Assembly: GCF_001625215.2 (NCBI RefSeq) | Contig: NC_030387.2 | Coordinates: forward strand, 1,578,501 to 1,642,500 | DNA from: Daucus carota subsp. sativus | Taxonomy: Eukaryota > Streptophyta > Magnoliopsida > Apiales > Apiaceae | DNA: 64,000 nucleotides | Reading direction: 5' to 3' | Shown here: piece by piece, positions 61,258 to 64,000 of the stretch | How positions within the stretch are numbered: the stretch's first letter is position 1 | Layout of the letters: every line of letters starts with the position of its first letter | Position numbers and translations under genes: made by a program | Notes under the pieces: generated by a model | The model's database searches: none | The model's input: the letters and a program-made list of their open reading frames with translations, nothing else | What the model was told of the DNA's origin: nothing

Positions 61258-61755
61258 GGATATTCTTCATGATACACTCGTGGAATTGGCTATTTCCCAA
61301 TGATACTGTCACATTTTTGTCTTATCTCTCTGGTAACTTTGTGTTTATGATTTTTCACGTATAATATCCACATGTTATGTAAAATATAATAAATTTAATT
61401 TCCGATAATAAAATAAATCGTTTATTTGAAATCCTTATTAAAAATACATGAAATAGACCTTTGAATTATATAAATCGGAGTTAAACCGAGTAAGATATAT
61501 TTAAATTTCATAACCGAACTTTGATCATTCATATTTCACATAATTGTCTCTGATTTATATGATTTAGAAGTCTATTTCATTTTTTTTTACAAAGATTTCT
61601 AATATTCAATTTTTTTACAGTCTGAAATCAATTTCATTAAATTTTACATAACATGAATGTATATGTGGAAAACCGAGTTATCAAAAATAGAAGTAAAAAA
61701 TACGCTGATACCACAAAGAAAAGCTAATTCCACGAGTGTACCATAAAAAATATCC
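61258..61755. mobile_element. Foldback MITE
   Basis: The left arm starts GGATATTCTTCATGATACAC and includes ACTCGTGGAATTGGCT. The reverse complement of the right end starts GGATATTTTTTATGGTACAC and includes ACTCGTGGAATTAGCT. The arms are roughly 200 bp each and nearly meet in the middle (GAAATAGAC...TAAATC against its complement). No target duplication was resolved. Confidence 0.6.
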
Positions 61756-62559
61756 TTGTTTATTAAATATTTTTATGTGGCACATGTTTAAACAAGTTTC
61801 GTATTTATAATCATGCATGGTTGTTTAGAAACCACTAGGCGCGCAGTTTAGTAGATTTTATGCATATTTAACAGATAACTCACCAACATATCTTCATAAA
61901 CAACAGGAGTATTACTTAACAACTAGTGATGCGTTCATCATGTGGATTAAAAAAACATTTGGATTATTGAAACATATATATGTGCTGAACAATTCTACAT
62001 CCCAATAATTTAGTTTTGTAAACAACAATAAAACCAACAGATATATTTGAATCAGTTGCCTCTGATCTACAAACTGTTCGGTGGCTTCGAAGTTGGCAAA
62101 CCAAAATAGACTCAAAACTCGATCGAGCCCACACGGTTGCTTTCGTTCGTTATTTATATATTGAAATATTGAATATTGATTCAAATCGATTTTGTACCCT
62201 ACGTCTTATGCATTTGCGCTGAACTTTCCACTTGCACATCACCTGTTAATTATTTTTAATTTTTGAATATTTATTTAAACATGCTAAGTGCGTTGAATTC
62301 GAATTTTGAATCATTTGAGAAACTAAAATCTTTATAAAATCTGGCGGACCCTTTGAAAATGAAATATATTTTCAATGTGCCGATGGCCTTGGTTTTCTAT
62401 TACAGTGTGTTAGGCATGCGTCTCCGTTTATGAAATTTATAATGATATAAACTAATAATAATATAAATATAATTCACTTGAAAAACGAGTATAACAGTAA
62501 ATTTTGATCTTGTTAGTGAATAGTAAAATATTGGTCTTGTTACTAAAATAATATATGGT

Positions 62560-62702
62560 CCGATTAATCTCATACTGAAATCATTAAATACAAAAACTCA
62601 TCTCAGAGATATTAATACCTAAAATTTGATATGAGTGAGAATCAAACTCGAAACGTGGGGAACTACTGACGAATAACTTTACCACTTGAGTTACTCGCAA
62701 CC
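62560..62702 (-). mobile_element. SINE-like tRNA-derived segment
   Basis: On the minus strand TAACTCAAGTGGT (complement of 62681-62693) resembles an A box and GAGTTTGATTC (complement of 62639-62649) a B box, 31 bases apart. A downstream AGATTAATCGGACC stretch resembles plant SINE bodies. No clear target duplication; the flanks instead show a short AT-rich inverted match. Confidence 0.4.
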
Positions 62703-63100
62703 CATATATTTTATTTTAGTTTTTATTTCATAAATTTGACAAATCCGGAGCTCCAATATCAATCCTAAGGTACCAACACACTTTAGACAATCCAGTGAAA
62801 TCATGTGAACTTTCCAACTGCCATTTCCTTATATTCCAACTTGTTCCCAACTGCCGATTTTAGATAAACTTCAAAGTCTGTGAATATCTGGAATCAACTT
62901 CAAAAGCAGCCTCTCTTATTCAAACTTACACATCTTTCTGTCCTCAACCTGAGGAAAAGAAGCCACACTTGCATATCACACCACATCGAATACAAATTTG
63001 TTTTACTCGTCACATATTATTTCTCTTCGATATTTACATTTAATTCCCGAACAAAAATAAATACGTGACAGCAATACATTCCGAATCAAATCAACAAAAA

Positions 63101-63673
63101 TCAAAAAATTCGGATGATATTTCGCTGATTTCTCTGGAGAAGCCCCTCGAGCACCACCTTCTTCTTGTGTTCATCGGAATTCAAATCTGGCACAGTGGAA
63201 TATTCCAGTACATTATCGACAGTAACATTGGAATCCACTGCCGCTCGTAACCTAGGAATCATATAAAACCATGCAGATGTACAAAGAATCGCAGACAACT
63301 TACCTAAAAACAACATTAATAATAAAATTACAATTATGACTGATAATCCAATCATCGAATTCGAATTCGTAGCCTCGTTACTGTCCTTCTCATGATTGAC
63401 GATATTGTCGTTACTCTTTTGGCGGGTGGTCAATTTTGCTTTCTTCTGGGGCGGTAGAGCGGACGTTTGAGCAACTCGAGCAGTACTGGCAGTGACGGAA
63501 CCAGGATTTATGTTTTCCGGTGGTGAACTGGATTTGCTTGGCCTGGTTTTCTTGGTTGGCTCTTTTTTCCGGCTGGATTTCTTCTTATCATTCTTTTCAT
63601 CCTTCGCTAAAGAATTTAAGGAGTTTATTTCGCGCCTTTCGAGGATGATTTCCTTGACAGTCCCCAACCTCTT
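63101..63673 (-). CDS. Single-pass membrane protein, last exon (partial)
   Basis: The last exon begins after a TTTCAG acceptor at 63674 (KRLGTVKEIILERREINS) and runs 190 codons to TGA at 63101-63103. It has a Lys/Ser/Pro-rich, highly basic N-terminal part (DEKNDKKKSSRKKEPTKK), then one hydrophobic segment (MIGLSVIIVILLLMLFLGKL) followed by LCTSAWFYMIPRLR and a mostly polar C-terminus. I recognise this only as an uncharacterised plant transmembrane protein type; no catalytic domain is visible. Upstream exons, including the start codon, were not found within the remaining window. Confidence 0.6.
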   Translation of the reverse strand, partial: KRLGTVKEIILERREINSLNSLAKDEKNDKKKSSRKKEPTKKTRPSKSSSPPENINPGSVTASTARVAQTSALPPQKKAKLTTRQKSNDNIVNHEKDSNEATNSNSMIGLSVIIVILLLMLFLGKLSAILCTSAWFYMIPRLRAAVDSNVTVDNVLEYSTVPDLNSDEHKKKVVLEGLLQRNQRNIIRIF

Positions 63674-63749
63674 CTGAAACCATGAAATACTACACTAAAT
63701 TAGCCAAGCTAGCAGCCAGATATGTACTACACAAATGTGCAGTTGAACC

Positions 63750-63990
63750 GTTGAAATATAGCATAATATTCATTTGAGGTATTTAATAAAAACTTCATTC
63801 TCGATTCTACGAAAATTTTTATGAAAGCCTTTCAGTTACTTCTCTTCTTCGATGGAAGCTTGACTTTCCCGGAATGTATCTTAATTTTTGGCCTAATTCT
63901 TCTTCTGATTCGACCTCTGATCAGAAAGATATGTCGGCCTTGGTTCTATTTTAAGATGAACTGATTCTCAACATAGTATCAGAGCTTACG
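63750..63990 (+). mobile_element. Possible LTR 3' end with primer-binding site
   Basis: A stretch ending GATTCTCAACA (63965-63975) is followed directly by TAGTATCAGAGCTTA, which resembles the TGGTATCAGAGC primer-binding site of plant LTR retrotransposons. If correct, an LTR ends at about 63975 and its internal region lies beyond the window. The LTR start was not identified. Confidence 0.35.
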
Positions 63991-64000
63991 TTTGACGGAG

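Larger units (their letters stand above)
60979..63090. other. AT-rich spacer with repeat relics
   Basis: No gene recognised. It holds the foldback element at 61258-61755 and a SINE-like segment near 62560-62700. Confidence 0.4.

Overview
This window is nuclear DNA from a flowering plant, most likely a eudicot. The genes have short exons and long AT-rich introns with GT..AG borders, and the proteins belong to plant families (HUA2-like PWWP/CID protein, E-class PPR protein, plant nucleolin, mitochondrial ClpP2). The spacers are full of plant MITEs, hAT and Mutator relics, a SINE and a chromovirus. I cannot name the species from sequence alone.

Layout. 1-1071: spacer with a probable SINE head and the nucleolin promoter. 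1072-10493 (+): nucleolin-like gene, about 30 exons and 1100 codons. Its N-terminal acidic half is built from a tandem array of near-identical small exons, and one intron carries a 1.65-kb hAT-like insertion with a second repeat nested in it. 10494-14200: spacer with an 842-bp Mutator-type MITE (10-bp target duplication) and a 720-bp hAT-type element. 14200-18961 (+): LysM-domain protein gene with a long leader. 21023-35224 (-): HUA2-like gene, 11 coding exons and 1439 aa, with two Stowaway MITEs, one hAT MITE and one SINE in its introns. 37346-38020: second copy of the repeat nested in the nucleolin intron, again inside TA microsatellite DNA. 38166-40270 (+): small gene or gene fragment with only the N-terminal HhH region of a DMC1/RAD51-like recombinase. 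40550-42700: decayed hAT transposon and other relics. 43923-45214: large foldback element. 45520-46636: ALIX/BRO1 pseudogene fragment joined to a duplicated piece of HUA2-like coding sequence. 46637-48070 (-): PPR protein. 51017-52442 (-): mitochondrial ClpP2 protease. 54139-55786 (-): ribosomal protein eL42. 55947-60973 (+): intact, young Ty3/gypsy chromovirus with 205-bp LTRs, inserted just upstream of eL42. 61258-61755: foldback element. 63101-63673 (-): last exon of a single-pass membrane protein gene that runs off the window.

Function. The genes are unrelated housekeeping or regulatory loci rather than a pathway cluster: ribosome biogenesis (nucleolin, eL42), RNA processing and transcription (HUA2-like), organelle RNA and protein metabolism (PPR, ClpP2). 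The most unusual material is structural: exon multiplication in nucleolin with a roughly 955-bp block duplication whose junction broke one exon, the mosaic of gene fragments beside the PPR gene, the recombinase N-terminus without an ATPase core, and the repeat found twice inside TA microsatellites.
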